From: an uncultured Lachnospiraceae bacterium
Lineage (GTDB): Bacteria > Bacillota > Clostridia > Lachnospirales > Lachnospiraceae
Direction: 5' to 3'
DNA: 64,000 nt
Assembly (NCBI GenBank): GCA_910587155.1
Contig: CAJULA010000006.1
Coordinates: forward strand, 74,263 to 138,262
Positions 51,072-60,032 of this stretch are shown here, in pieces. A program made the translations under genes and the position numbers. Under the pieces are notes generated by a model. That model made no database searches. It was given only the letters and a program-made list of their open reading frames with translations, and was not told the origin of the DNA. Position 1 is the stretch's first letter; every line of letters begins with the position of its first letter.

Positions 51072-51785
51072 ATGTCAGGTTTACCAACACCAACGCCCCA
51101 CAATGGGGCAAAATCGGGGGATATTGCCAGGACTGTCTTAATGCCGGGCGATCCGCTGCGGGCAAAATATATTGCGGAAACATATCTGGAGGATGCGGTA
51201 TGCTTCAATACCGTGCGCAACATGCTGGGCTATACCGGGAACTATCAGGGAAAGCGGATTTCCGTGATGGGCAGCGGTATGGGAATCCCTTCCATCGGCA
51301 TCTATTCTTATGAACTGTATCACTTCTATGATGTGGAAAGCATCATCCGCATCGGTTCTGCCGGGGGATATGCGGATGATCTGAATGTGATGGACATTGT
51401 GATCGGTATGGGGGCATGTACGAATTCAAATTATGTCCATCAGTATGACCTGCCGGGGACATTTGCGCCCATTGCGGATTATGAATTGATGCAGAAGGCC
51501 ATTGATGTGGCAAAATCACAGGGAAAAACGGTGCGAGTGGGAAATATCCTTTCTTCCGATACCTTTTATTCTGACGACCCCACAGAAAAGGACCGCTGGA
51601 AAAAGATGGGCGTACTGGCCGTAGAGATGGAAGCGGCAGCTCTGTATATGAATGCGGCGAGGGCAGGGAAGAAAGCGCTGTGTATTCTGACCATATCGGA
51701 TCACCTCTACAAACCACAGGAGCTGACTGCAGAGCAGCGCCAGGTGGGATTTGGCAGTATGATGGAAATTGCCCTTGCACTGTAA
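51072..51785 (+). CDS. deoD: Purine nucleoside phosphorylase, DeoD type
   Basis: 237 residues, the usual length. The patterns MPGDPLRAKYIAE (phosphate and ribose site), GSGMGIPSIGIYSYEL, RIGSAGG and VLAVEMEAAALYMNA with the catalytic Asp in LTISDHLY identify the hexameric DeoD form. It splits purine (deoxy)ribonucleosides with phosphate into base and (deoxy)ribose 1-phosphate, in nucleoside salvage. AGGAG lies before the ATG. It is a lone gene. Confidence 0.96.
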   Translation: MSGLPTPTPHNGAKSGDIARTVLMPGDPLRAKYIAETYLEDAVCFNTVRNMLGYTGNYQGKRISVMGSGMGIPSIGIYSYELYHFYDVESIIRIGSAGGYADDLNVMDIVIGMGACTNSNYVHQYDLPGTFAPIADYELMQKAIDVAKSQGKTVRVGNILSSDTFYSDDPTEKDRWKKMGVLAVEMEAAALYMNAARAGKKALCILTISDHLYKPQELTAEQRQVGFGSMMEIALAL

Positions 51786-51794
51786 CCCCGGATT

Positions 51795-51803
51795 TGCTAT
51801 ACT
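51795..51803 (+). promoter_or_regulatory. Extended -10 promoter of the GGDEF gene
   Basis: TGC-TATACT, 45 bases before the ATG; no clear -35. Confidence 0.45.
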
Positions 51804-51848
51804 GAAATGACCTCTTTCGGTGTGGTTTTTTATAATGGGGAATGAAAT

Positions 51849-52934
51849 ATGTGGAAGAGACTGAAAGAATTCATTCTGAAGGATGTTAAGGATGAAAACG
51901 AAATAAAGATGTACGCGGTTATCCTTAGAATGACTCTTTTGGTCATGCTGCTTTATTATGGCGTTTCACTCGGAAATGCCGTGGTGATGCTGCGGGCGGC
52001 TGAAGGCGCAGGCGCTGTCTGCGGCATTGCTTTGTGTATCTGGCTGCTGTGGCTGACCTATCATAACAGAACGCGGCTTGCCGCCTCAGTTTTCAGCCTG
52101 TCTTTTATGTTCCTGATGCTGGCGCATGCCCATATGTTCGGAACGGAGACTTCCGTTTTTCATTTTGTCTATATACAGATCGTGATGCTGTATGTACTGG
52201 ATTATCTGTCGCTGAAATGGAAGATATTCTGGGCCGGCCTGGCGGTTCTTTTTCGTATGGGAATGTATCAGTATGTTATGGCAACAGATACCCTGTATAC
52301 GATCGGCCGGGGAGAATGTGCATTTTGGCAGGGGACGCATCTTATTACGGCAAGTGTCCTGCTGGTGGTCACTGTTTCCGCCGCCACCCAGGATTTCAGA
52401 GAAATGCAGGATAAACTTGTCACTTATAACAGAAAGCTGAAAAACATTGCCAGTATAGATCCGCTGACGGGACTGCGAAACCGGCGCAGTGCCCTGGAAT
52501 ACCTGCAGGAAGAGGTGGAGCGCTATGGCAGCGGAGAATTCTCCGCACTGACCATTGCCATCGGCGATATTGATTTTTTCAAGCGCATCAACGATACATA
52601 TGGCCATAACTATGGCGATCTGGTCTTAAAGACGCTGGCTGATCTGTTCAAACATTTTATGAAAGGAAAAGGCAGGGCTGCCCGCTGGGGTGGTGAGGAA
52701 TTTCTCTTTATTTTTCATAATATTAACGGAGATGATGCCACGGAAATGCTCTCAGAGCTGCGCCACTGTATTCATCATACCGATTTCAGGCTGGGCGCGG
52801 ACGTGGTCAGGCTGACGATGACATTTGGCGTTTCGGAGTATGATCTGCGAAAAAAGGCAGAAGACACCATTGACGACGCGGATCAGAAGCTGTACAGAGG
52901 CAAAGAGAGCGGCAGGGACAGAATCGTATATTAA
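51849..52934 (+). CDS. Membrane diguanylate cyclase (GGDEF)
   Basis: 361 residues. About six hydrophobic segments in the first 185 residues form a membrane sensor, then a short coiled coil and the GGDEF domain (about 200-361). The start IDPLTGLRNRRSALEYL, metal Asp in IGDIDFFKRINDTYGH, active loop GGEEF and end DADQKLYRGKESGRDRIVY are intact, so it should make c-di-GMP. No RxxD inhibitory site is visible before GGEEF (the residues are RAARW). With the divergent HD-GYP protein at 36793 the window holds both halves of c-di-GMP turnover, but they are not linked in one operon. Confidence 0.93.
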   Translation: MWKRLKEFILKDVKDENEIKMYAVILRMTLLVMLLYYGVSLGNAVVMLRAAEGAGAVCGIALCIWLLWLTYHNRTRLAASVFSLSFMFLMLAHAHMFGTETSVFHFVYIQIVMLYVLDYLSLKWKIFWAGLAVLFRMGMYQYVMATDTLYTIGRGECAFWQGTHLITASVLLVVTVSAATQDFREMQDKLVTYNRKLKNIASIDPLTGLRNRRSALEYLQEEVERYGSGEFSALTIAIGDIDFFKRINDTYGHNYGDLVLKTLADLFKHFMKGKGRAARWGGEEFLFIFHNINGDDATEMLSELRHCIHHTDFRLGADVVRLTMTFGVSEYDLRKKAEDTIDDADQKLYRGKESGRDRIVY

Positions 52935-52947
52935 AAGGAACAGGCAT

Positions 52948-52985
52948 AAAAAAAGAACCTACATGACGGGATAGGTTCTTTTTTG
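52948..52985. terminator. Bidirectional terminator between the GGDEF gene and rpsT
   Basis: AAAAAAAGAACCTA and TAGGTTCTTTTTT around a 10-base loop; T-runs on both strands serve the two convergent genes. Confidence 0.9.
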
Positions 52986-53010
52986 CTGTTTTATCTTCAA
53001 ATAAAAATAC

Positions 53011-53274
53011 TTATGCCATTTTGTTATAAGCCAGGTTCAAACGGGAAATCTTCCTGGAAGCAGTATTTTTGTGATATACCCCTTTGCCTGCCGCTTTGTC
53101 AATTTTGGAAGTGGCATGAAGCAGAGCTGCCTTTGCGGCTTCCTTGTCATTTGCGGCGATTGCAGCATATACTTTCTTGACGGATGTCTTTACGCCGGAT
53201 TTAATGGCCTTGTTACGCTCCATCCTGGTACGGTTCACAAGAATTCTCTTTTTAGCAGATTTGATGTTTGCCAA
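53011..53274 (-). CDS. rpsT: Ribosomal protein S20
   Basis: 87 residues, MANIKSAKKRILVNRTRMER with KNTASRKISRLN near the end. A basic three-helix protein that binds 16S rRNA early in 30S assembly. The start codon is TTG (on the minus strand), 9-10 bases after GGAGG; no ATG is available. A non-AUG start is also known for rpsT in Escherichia coli, where it takes part in autogenous control. It is head to head with gpr, the order kept in many Clostridia. Confidence 0.97.
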   Translation of the reverse strand: MANIKSAKKRILVNRTRMERNKAIKSGVKTSVKKVYAAIAANDKEAAKAALLHATSKIDKAAGKGVYHKNTASRKISRLNLAYNKMA

Positions 53275-53364
53275 AGTCTACACCTCCCTTGTGTGGTATT
53301 GTAAGTTTCAGAAGATGTTTCATTAAAGCCGGACACGGACGTTCTAATGGAAACATGCGAATAT

Positions 53365-53393
53365 ATTATATGAAAACTGGCAGGTTATGTCAA
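53365..53393 (-). promoter_or_regulatory. Consensus promoter of rpsT
   Basis: On the minus strand TTGACA, 17-base spacer, TATAAT: a perfect sigma-A promoter 91 bases before the start codon, as expected for a ribosomal protein gene. Confidence 0.85.
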
Positions 53394-53558
53394 TACATAT
53401 TTTCAAGGTTTCTGTAGAAAATACTAACACCTGAATCAAGTTCCTGCGGTCAGCATAGCGGGTGTGCAGACCTGTCCGGCCGTATGAACTGTTATGTCAG
53501 ACAATGAATAAAATAGAGAAAGTACAGCGAAAGCTGGGAAAGAAACAGGGAGTGTCAG

Positions 53559-54467
53559 ATGAGTTGTTTTCAGGTTAGAACGGATTTGGCATTGGAAGCA
53601 AGAGAGAGCATCGGAAAAGCACAAGAGGAACTTCGGGGGATCACTGTGGAAGAATATGACAGGGAAGAGATCCAGGTGCACATTACGAGAGTGGTGATAT
53701 CCTCTAAAAATGGTGCCAGAGCCATGAATAAACCTATGGGAAATTATATCACGCTGGAAGCGCCTGCCATGCAGGAGGCAGATGAGGATTATCACCGGGA
53801 GATCTCCCGGGAGCTGGCGAATCAGATCAAAAGTATCCTGCCGGGATCGGACCGGGAACAGTCTATACTGGTGGTGGGGCTGGGCAACCGGGACGTGACG
53901 GCGGATGCCCTGGGACCGGGGGTGGTGGATAATCTGTTCGTGACAAGACATATCGTGAAAGAGTATGGCAAAGCGGCTTATAATAAGGAACGGATGAATA
54001 TGGTGAGCGGCATCGTACCGGGGGTGATGGCGGCCACCGGGATGGAAGCGGCGGAGATTGTGAAAGGCGTAGTGGAGCAGACCGGGCCGGATCTGATCAT
54101 TGTGGTGGATGCGCTGGCTGCCAGAAGTACCAAGCGGCTGAACCGTACGATTCAGGTGACAGATACGGGCATCCAGCCCGGTTCCGGGGTGGGAAATCAC
54201 CGAAATGCCCTGACGCAGGAAAACCTGGGTGTACCCGTCATTGCTGTGGGGGTGCCTACCGTGGTGGATGCGGCCACGATTGTGGGAGATGCCATTGATA
54301 AGCTGAAGAAAGAGGCGGCGCAGCCGGGGCAGTTTATCGGTACTGACAGCATCCGCTCCATGTCCGAGCTGAACAATATGTATGTCACGGGAAAAAACAT
54401 TGATGAGATCATCAAACGTCTGAGCTTTACCATTTCGGAAGCATTAAACATGGCTCTTGAGTTATAA
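53559..54467 (+). CDS. gpr: Germination protease (spore protease GPR)
   Basis: 302 residues. It begins CFQVRTDLALEARESI, the conserved start with the propeptide region; later GLGNRDVTADALGPGVVDNL and SGIVPGVMAATGMEAAEIVK are diagnostic of the A25 family. In the germinating spore it degrades small acid-soluble proteins that protect DNA. It is made as a zymogen in the forespore. GGGAG precedes the ATG. It is followed directly by spoIIP. Confidence 0.97.
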   Translation: MSCFQVRTDLALEARESIGKAQEELRGITVEEYDREEIQVHITRVVISSKNGARAMNKPMGNYITLEAPAMQEADEDYHREISRELANQIKSILPGSDREQSILVVGLGNRDVTADALGPGVVDNLFVTRHIVKEYGKAAYNKERMNMVSGIVPGVMAATGMEAAEIVKGVVEQTGPDLIIVVDALAARSTKRLNRTIQVTDTGIQPGSGVGNHRNALTQENLGVPVIAVGVPTVVDAATIVGDAIDKLKKEAAQPGQFIGTDSIRSMSELNNMYVTGKNIDEIIKRLSFTISEALNMALEL

Positions 54468-54495
54468 ATTATTTTCTTCCCGCATATACTTGTCT

Positions 54496-55785
54496 ATGCG
54501 GATAATCAGATTGGAAAACAGTATAAAAACAGGCAGAAGGAAAGGAAAGAAGCTCTGGCTTATCGCCGGTCTTGTGCTGGCCGGCGGAATTTTGCACGGT
54601 CAGAAGGGTTTAGGCGCGGATACGTTCCGGCTGCGGGATGAGATGATGGAAGAAGTACAGGAAAAGGCGTATCAGACGTGTATTCCTGTATTTTCTTTTT
54701 TGGAAGAAGAGACACGCCGGGAAAGAGATGTCCTGTCCCCGGCCGGACTGTTTACCGGATTTATGCCCTTGTATGAATATGTGGAATTGCACTATATTAC
54801 ACCGGTGCAGGCGGAGAGCGGCGGCACAGTGGAACAGATCATAGAGGGAAGGGCATCCCATGAAAAAGACGAGGAAGCGCTGGAATCGGATGAGGAACTG
54901 ATGGAAGCGATGCGGGAAGAAAATGAAAATGCGGGGCAGGAGGAAGAGGCCCTGGCGGATCAGGACGGCGTATTTGTGGAAGCGGAAAAAACGGTATCCA
55001 TCGACCGCAAGGCATTGGAGGATTTTGAAAAACTGGCCGCGGATTTTTATGCGGTGGACAGTACGACTTATATCGGCAGGGATCAGCTTGATATCAATAA
55101 GCTCACGGCATGGGATATGACTCTGCAGCAGAAGGATGCCTCCAGACCGCAGATACTGATTTATCATACCCATTCGCAGGAAGGGTTCGCAGATTCCGTA
55201 CCGGGAGATGACATGACGACCATTATGGGAGCCGGAGAAAAGCTGGCTCATATACTGCGGGAGAAATATGGCTACAATGTAATCCATCATATGGGGAAAT
55301 ATGATGTGGAAAGCAGGGATTATGCCTATTCCAATTCGGCACCGGCGCTGGAGGCGCTTTTGGCGGAAAACCCGGATATCGAAGTGATCATTGATCTGCA
55401 CAGAGACGAAGTGGCTGCAGACAGAAAGCTGGTCATGGATCTGAACGGGAAACCGACGGCAAGGTTTATGTTTTTTAACGGCCTGTCCCGTACGAATAAG
55501 ACAGGAGAGATTGATTACCTGCGAAATCCCAATCTGGACGAGAACCTGGCCTTTTCTTTTCAGATGCAGATGGCGAGCAACGAATACTATCCCGGCATTA
55601 CCAGAAAAATTTACCTGAAAGGATACCGCTATAACATGCATTACCGGGGCAAATCACTCCTGATCGAGCTGGGTGCCCAGACCAATACGGTGGAGGAAAT
55701 TATGAATGCGATCGACCCGCTGGCCCATATTCTGTCAATCGTACTGTCGGGAGAAGAGAGCGGAGCGCAGGAGGAAGAGGAGTAA
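54496..55785 (+). CDS. spoIIP: Stage II sporulation protein P
   Basis: About 429 residues from ATG 54496. One N-terminal membrane segment (KKLWLIAGLVLAGGILHG), an acidic Glu-rich linker (about residues 115-170), then the SpoIIP amidase/endopeptidase domain with ILIYHTHSQEGF (zinc His and Glu), IEVIIDLHRDEV (second His) and LLIELGAQTNTVEEI. It trims septal peptidoglycan with SpoIIM and SpoIID so that the mother-cell membrane can engulf the forespore. No ribosome site is visible before this ATG or before the TTG at 54457 that opens the frame; translation may be coupled to gpr, whose stop is at 54467. Confidence 0.92.
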   Translation: MRIIRLENSIKTGRRKGKKLWLIAGLVLAGGILHGQKGLGADTFRLRDEMMEEVQEKAYQTCIPVFSFLEEETRRERDVLSPAGLFTGFMPLYEYVELHYITPVQAESGGTVEQIIEGRASHEKDEEALESDEELMEAMREENENAGQEEEALADQDGVFVEAEKTVSIDRKALEDFEKLAADFYAVDSTTYIGRDQLDINKLTAWDMTLQQKDASRPQILIYHTHSQEGFADSVPGDDMTTIMGAGEKLAHILREKYGYNVIHHMGKYDVESRDYAYSNSAPALEALLAENPDIEVIIDLHRDEVAADRKLVMDLNGKPTARFMFFNGLSRTNKTGEIDYLRNPNLDENLAFSFQMQMASNEYYPGITRKIYLKGYRYNMHYRGKSLLIELGAQTNTVEEIMNAIDPLAHILSIVLSGEESGAQEEEE

Positions 55786-55890
55786 TCAGCACTTCCTTAG
55801 GTTGCATTGATTCCGATTAACTGGTATAATTTGTCGGACAAAGTAAGGGACGCCGGGTGGCGCCGGATCGGAAAGAGGATGGAACACAAA

Positions 55891-57714
55891 ATGACTGAGA
55901 CGACATATATGGACAGGAGCAGAATCCGGAATTTCTGCATAATCGCGCATATTGACCATGGCAAGTCCACGCTGGCAGATCGGATCATCGAAAAGACGGG
56001 ACTGCTGACGGAGCGGGAAATGCAGGCGCAGGTGCTTGACAATATGGAGCTGGAGCGCGAGCGGGGGATTACAATCAAATCACAGGCGGTGCGTATTGTA
56101 TACAGGGCCCGGGACGGAAAAGAGTATATACTGAATCTGATCGATACGCCGGGACATGTGGACTTTAATTACGAGGTCAGCCGGAGTCTGGCAGCCTGTG
56201 ACGGGGCAGTGCTGGTGGTGGATGCGGCACAGGGGATCGAGGCGCAGACACTGGCCAATGTCTATCTGGCGCTGGATCATGATCTGGATGTATTTCCCGT
56301 CATTAATAAGATCGACCTGCCCAGTGCGCAGCCTCAGCGGGTCAAAGACGAGATCGAAGATGTGATCGGGCTGGAAGCGCAGGATGCGCCGCTGATTTCG
56401 GCCAAGAACGGAATCGGGATCGAAGAAGTGCTGGAACAGATCGTGACGAAGATTCCCGGACCCAAGGGCGATCCCGGGGCGCCGCTGTCAGCGCTTATTT
56501 TTGATTCTCTGTATGATTCTTATAAAGGGGTGATCGTTTTCTGTAGAATCATGGACGGCATGGTCAGACGGGGGACCAATATTCTGATGATGGCGACCGG
56601 GGCACGGGCAGAAGTGGTGGAAGTGGGGTATTTCGGCGCGGGCCAGTTTATTCCCTGCGAAGAGCTGGGTGCGGGCATGGTAGGGTATATCACTGCCTCC
56701 ATTAAAAATGTCAAGGATACCATGGTCGGAGATACGGTGACAGATGCAGATCATCCGTGTGCGCAGCCTCTGCCGGGTTATAAAGAAGTGACGCCGATGG
56801 TATATTGCGGCATGTATCCGGCGGACGGCGCAAAGTATCCGGATCTGCGCGATGCCCTGGAGAAGCTGCAGCTCAACGACGCATCGCTGCGCTATGAGGC
56901 GGAGACCTCCCTTGCACTTGGGTTTGGCTTCCGGTGCGGTTTTCTGGGACTTCTTCATCTGGAGATTATACAGGAGCGTTTGGAACGGGAGTATAACCTT
57001 GATCTCGTGACGACGGCTCCCAGCGTGATTTATAAGGTATACAAGACAAACGGTGAGGTTGTGGAACTGACCAATCCCTCCAACCTGCCGGAACCCACAG
57101 AGATTGCCTATATGGAAGAACCGATTGTCAGTGCGGAAATCATGGTGACAAAGGACTTTGTGGGGCCGATCATGGAACTCTGCCAGGAACGGCGGGGGCG
57201 GTATATCAGTATGGAATATATGGAAGAAACACGGGCGCTCCTGAAATATGAACTGCCGCTGAATGAGATTATCTATGATTTTTTTGATGCCCTGAAATCC
57301 CGTTCCAGAGGTTATGCCTCTTTTGACTATGAGCTCAAAGGCTATGAGCAGTCGGAGATGGTAAAGCTGGATATTCTGATCAACAAAGAAGAGGTGGACG
57401 CGCTCTCCTTTATTGTCCACAGTGCCAGTGCCTATGAGCGGGGAAGGAAGATGTGCGAAAAGCTGAAAGAGGAGATTCCAAGACATCTCTTTGAGATCCC
57501 CATCCAGGCGGCGGTAGGCGGCAAGATCATCGCCAGGGAGACTGTGAAGGCCATGCGGAAAGACGTGCTTGCAAAGTGCTATGGCGGTGATATCACGCGG
57601 AAGAAAAAACTGCTGGAAAAACAGAAGGAAGGTAAGAAAAGGATGCGGCAGATTGGCAGCGTAGAGATCCCGCAGAAAGCTTTTATGAGCGTGTTGAAGC
57701 TGGACGATAAATAA
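55891..57714 (+). CDS. lepA: Elongation factor 4 (LepA GTPase)
   Basis: 607 residues from ATG 55891, the normal length; the frame is open for 84 more bases upstream. Switch and nucleotide motifs: P-loop AHIDHGKST, ERGITIKS, DTPGHVDF, NKIDLPSA and SAKNGIGI. The C-terminal LepA domain ends KAFMSVLKLDDK. It binds ribosomes and is implicated in back-translocation, initiation or assembly quality control. It sits in the conserved order spoIIP-lepA-hemW. Confidence 0.97.
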   Translation: MTETTYMDRSRIRNFCIIAHIDHGKSTLADRIIEKTGLLTEREMQAQVLDNMELERERGITIKSQAVRIVYRARDGKEYILNLIDTPGHVDFNYEVSRSLAACDGAVLVVDAAQGIEAQTLANVYLALDHDLDVFPVINKIDLPSAQPQRVKDEIEDVIGLEAQDAPLISAKNGIGIEEVLEQIVTKIPGPKGDPGAPLSALIFDSLYDSYKGVIVFCRIMDGMVRRGTNILMMATGARAEVVEVGYFGAGQFIPCEELGAGMVGYITASIKNVKDTMVGDTVTDADHPCAQPLPGYKEVTPMVYCGMYPADGAKYPDLRDALEKLQLNDASLRYEAETSLALGFGFRCGFLGLLHLEIIQERLEREYNLDLVTTAPSVIYKVYKTNGEVVELTNPSNLPEPTEIAYMEEPIVSAEIMVTKDFVGPIMELCQERRGRYISMEYMEETRALLKYELPLNEIIYDFFDALKSRSRGYASFDYELKGYEQSEMVKLDILINKEEVDALSFIVHSASAYERGRKMCEKLKEEIPRHLFEIPIQAAVGGKIIARETVKAMRKDVLAKCYGGDITRKKKLLEKQKEGKKRMRQIGSVEIPQKAFMSVLKLDDK

Positions 57715-57766
57715 TCTGAGACAGAGCCGTTATGCATGTGCGATGTGCGGCTGAAAGGAAGCGGGC

Positions 57767-58957
57767 ATGAAAAAAAAGCTGGGGATTTATATCCATATTC
57801 CGTTTTGCATACAAAAATGTCTGTACTGTGATTTCCTGTCCATGCCCGCGCCACGCTCACAGCAGGCGGCTTATGTGCGGGCACTGGTGCGGGAGATGGA
57901 GAGCCAGGCGCCATACTATAAGGGATACAGAGCAGAGACGGTGTTTCTCGGGGGAGGGACACCGTCTCTGCTTTCCGTGGAAGAGATCGGGGCAGTTTTT
58001 GCCTGTCTGCGCGATTGCTACCAGGTCGTCCGGGACGCGGAAATTACCATGGAAATGAATCCGGGTACGGTGACGGAGGAGAAGCTGGCAGCCTGTCAGA
58101 AGGCTGGTGTGAACCGGATCAGTCTGGGGTTACAGTCCGCAGACAATGTGCAGCTGCGCAGGCTGGGGCGGATACATACATGGGAAATGTTTCTGCAAAG
58201 CTATCGTCTCTGCAGGGGGTATGGCTTTGACAATATCAATATTGATCTGATGAGCGGCCTGCCCGGCCAGTCTCCGGCTTCCTGGAAGGATACACTGGAA
58301 AAGACCATCGCCCTGTCCCCGGAACATATTTCGGCATATAGTCTTATCATTGAGGAAGGCACGCCTTTTTACGAGAAATATGGCGGCATGGGCGGGGCAG
58401 ATGCACAGCGGGGGGCATGGTCACGGGAGGAAGCACTGCCGGATGAGGACACAGAGCGGGAGATGTATGAATTTACCGGGCGCTTCCTGGCAAAGCAGGG
58501 CTATGCGCGCTATGAAATTTCCAACTATGCCAGGCCGGGAAAGGCCTGCAGGCATAACTGCACATACTGGACACGGGGAGAGTATGCGGGGTTTGGTCTG
58601 GGGGCAGCGTCTATGGTGGCAGACAGACGATGGTCCAATGTAAGGGGGATGCAGGAGTATCTGGATATGTGGCTAAATCCAAATCCCGATGCAGGAGCGG
58701 TGCGGGTTATGGATGCCCATGATCTGTCCGGGCAGGAGCGGATGGAAGAGACGATGTATCTGGGACTCAGGATGACACAGGGGGTATCACTTACCGAATT
58801 CCGCCGTACGTTTGGCTGTGAGATGGAAGAAATATACGGGGAGGTACTTGGGCGTTACCTGGCTATGGGGCTGCTGCGGCGCACGGGTGACAGGGTCAGC
58901 CTCACGGACAGAGGGATTGATGTGAGCAACTATGTACTGGCGGATTTTCTTCTGTAA
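57767..58957 (+). CDS. hemW: Radical SAM heme chaperone HemW
   Basis: 396 residues. The radical SAM cysteine motif is in PFCIQKCLYCDF (CxxxCxxC), with LGGGTPSLL, EMNPGTV, RISLGLQSADNVQLRRLGRI and NINIDLMSGLPGQ following. The extra Cys of true HemN (CxxxCxxCxC) is absent: the fourth position is Phe, which marks HemW. It is thought to insert heme into proteins, not to oxidise coproporphyrinogen. AAAGGAAG precedes the ATG. Its place after lepA is conserved in Firmicutes. Confidence 0.95.
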   Translation: MKKKLGIYIHIPFCIQKCLYCDFLSMPAPRSQQAAYVRALVREMESQAPYYKGYRAETVFLGGGTPSLLSVEEIGAVFACLRDCYQVVRDAEITMEMNPGTVTEEKLAACQKAGVNRISLGLQSADNVQLRRLGRIHTWEMFLQSYRLCRGYGFDNINIDLMSGLPGQSPASWKDTLEKTIALSPEHISAYSLIIEEGTPFYEKYGGMGGADAQRGAWSREEALPDEDTEREMYEFTGRFLAKQGYARYEISNYARPGKACRHNCTYWTRGEYAGFGLGAASMVADRRWSNVRGMQEYLDMWLNPNPDAGAVRVMDAHDLSGQERMEETMYLGLRMTQGVSLTEFRRTFGCEMEEIYGEVLGRYLAMGLLRRTGDRVSLTDRGIDVSNYVLADFLL

Positions 58958-59022
58958 GCGGCCAAATGTGTACGGCCCCGCAGGCAGGTGGAAAGGCACT
59001 TTACACGGGAGTTCTTCATAGA

Positions 59023-59739
59023 ATGATAGTAAATTGTTTTTGGGGGCTCCTTTTGAAAACCTTTCAGCAACCTTTATCCGCGGAGGAAGAAGCCTGCTGC
59101 ATCGCCGATATGCAGGAGGAAGGCAGTGAAAGAGCCAGGGAAGCCAGAGCGCTGCTGATAGAACGAAACCTGCGGCTGGTGGCCCATATTGCCAAAAAAT
59201 ATCAAAATCTGGATGAAGATATGGAAGATCTCATTTCCATAGGCACCATAGGGCTGATCAAGGCAGTCAATACCTTTGATGCGGCAAAGAAGATACGGCT
59301 TTCCAGTTATGCCAGCAAATGTATTGAAAATGAACTGCTGATGATGATCCGGGGAAGAAAGAAAAAATCAAAAGAGGTTTCCCTGTATGAACCCATCGGG
59401 ACGGATAAAGAAGGCAATGAGATCAGCCTGCTGGATATCATCGAAAATGAACAGACCGATATTCTGGAAAGTATGGAACGGAAGCGAAATACAAAAAAAC
59501 TGGGAGAACTTCTGTATACGAGACTGGACCCGAGAGAGCGGGAGATCATCTGCATGCGGTACGGGATCCTTACCTCAGGGAAGGCGGACCAGGGAGGGAG
59601 TTTCCCGGTGCAGATCGGCTGCGGTGAGGAAGCGACGCAGAGAGAGATCGGGGCACTGCTGGGGATATCGCGCAGCTATGTGTCACGGATTGAAAAGCGG
59701 GCGCTGCAGAAGCTGCGGATGGAGTTTGAGCAGGGGTAG
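59023..59739 (+). CDS. sigK: Sporulation sigma factor, SigK type
   Basis: About 238 residues. Region 2 is very well conserved (NLRLVAHIAKKYQ, MEDLISIGTIGLIKAVNTFD, SSYASKCIENELLMMIRGRK), region 3 has VSLYEPIGTDKEGNEISLLD, and region 4 ends ISRSYVSRIEKRALQKLRME. This matches SigK, the late mother-cell factor. The N-terminal pro-part before QQPLSAEEEACC is short (about 14 residues, hydrophobic) from ATG 59023. The gene is uninterrupted, so no skin element is needed. Between regions 4.1 and 4.2 there is an extra stretch (residues about 184-203, TSGKADQGGSFPVQIG). SigE-type assignment is less likely. Confidence 0.88.
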   Translation: MIVNCFWGLLLKTFQQPLSAEEEACCIADMQEEGSERAREARALLIERNLRLVAHIAKKYQNLDEDMEDLISIGTIGLIKAVNTFDAAKKIRLSSYASKCIENELLMMIRGRKKKSKEVSLYEPIGTDKEGNEISLLDIIENEQTDILESMERKRNTKKLGELLYTRLDPREREIICMRYGILTSGKADQGGSFPVQIGCGEEATQREIGALLGISRSYVSRIEKRALQKLRMEFEQG

Positions 59740-59773
59740 GCCTGCGGGAAAGATGGGGAATTTTCTCAGATGG

Positions 59774-59836
59774 GACAGAATCAGTCCGGCCGGGAAAGGC
59801 TGAACAGATTCTGTCTTATCTTTGTTTTGTGTGTTT
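59774..59836 (+). terminator. Terminator after sigK
   Basis: GACAGAATC (59774-59782) pairs with GATTCTGTC (59817-59825) around a GC-rich loop, followed by TTATCTTTGTTTT. Confidence 0.7.
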
Positions 59837-59908
59837 CTTTAGCAGTCAAAAAGAGGGATTTCATCCATATATTTCAACTGTTTTTTTGTATGATTTACCC
59901 TGTAAGGG

Positions 59909-59937
59909 TTGTGTTTTGTCTTAATCTTTTGTATAAT
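59909..59937 (+). promoter_or_regulatory. Promoter of the chemotaxis receptor gene
   Basis: TTGTGT (59909-59914), 17-base spacer, TATAAT (59932-59937), 96 bases before the ATG. Nothing coding is seen in this 293-base gap. Confidence 0.6.
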
Positions 59938-60032
59938 CTGGATATTACTCTAGATAGTATTTTCCCGTATCAGGAAAAACGGCCGCAGACAGAGCCGGGA
60001 CGGGAAACACGGAAAATGCACCGGAGGGCATT

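Noticed and set aside
55787..55803. Short sequence like AATCAGCACTTCCTTAGG resembling the hairpin arm at 48028-48040
   Set aside because: Only about 14 bases with mismatches, and no second arm at this place; too weak to call a repeat copy.
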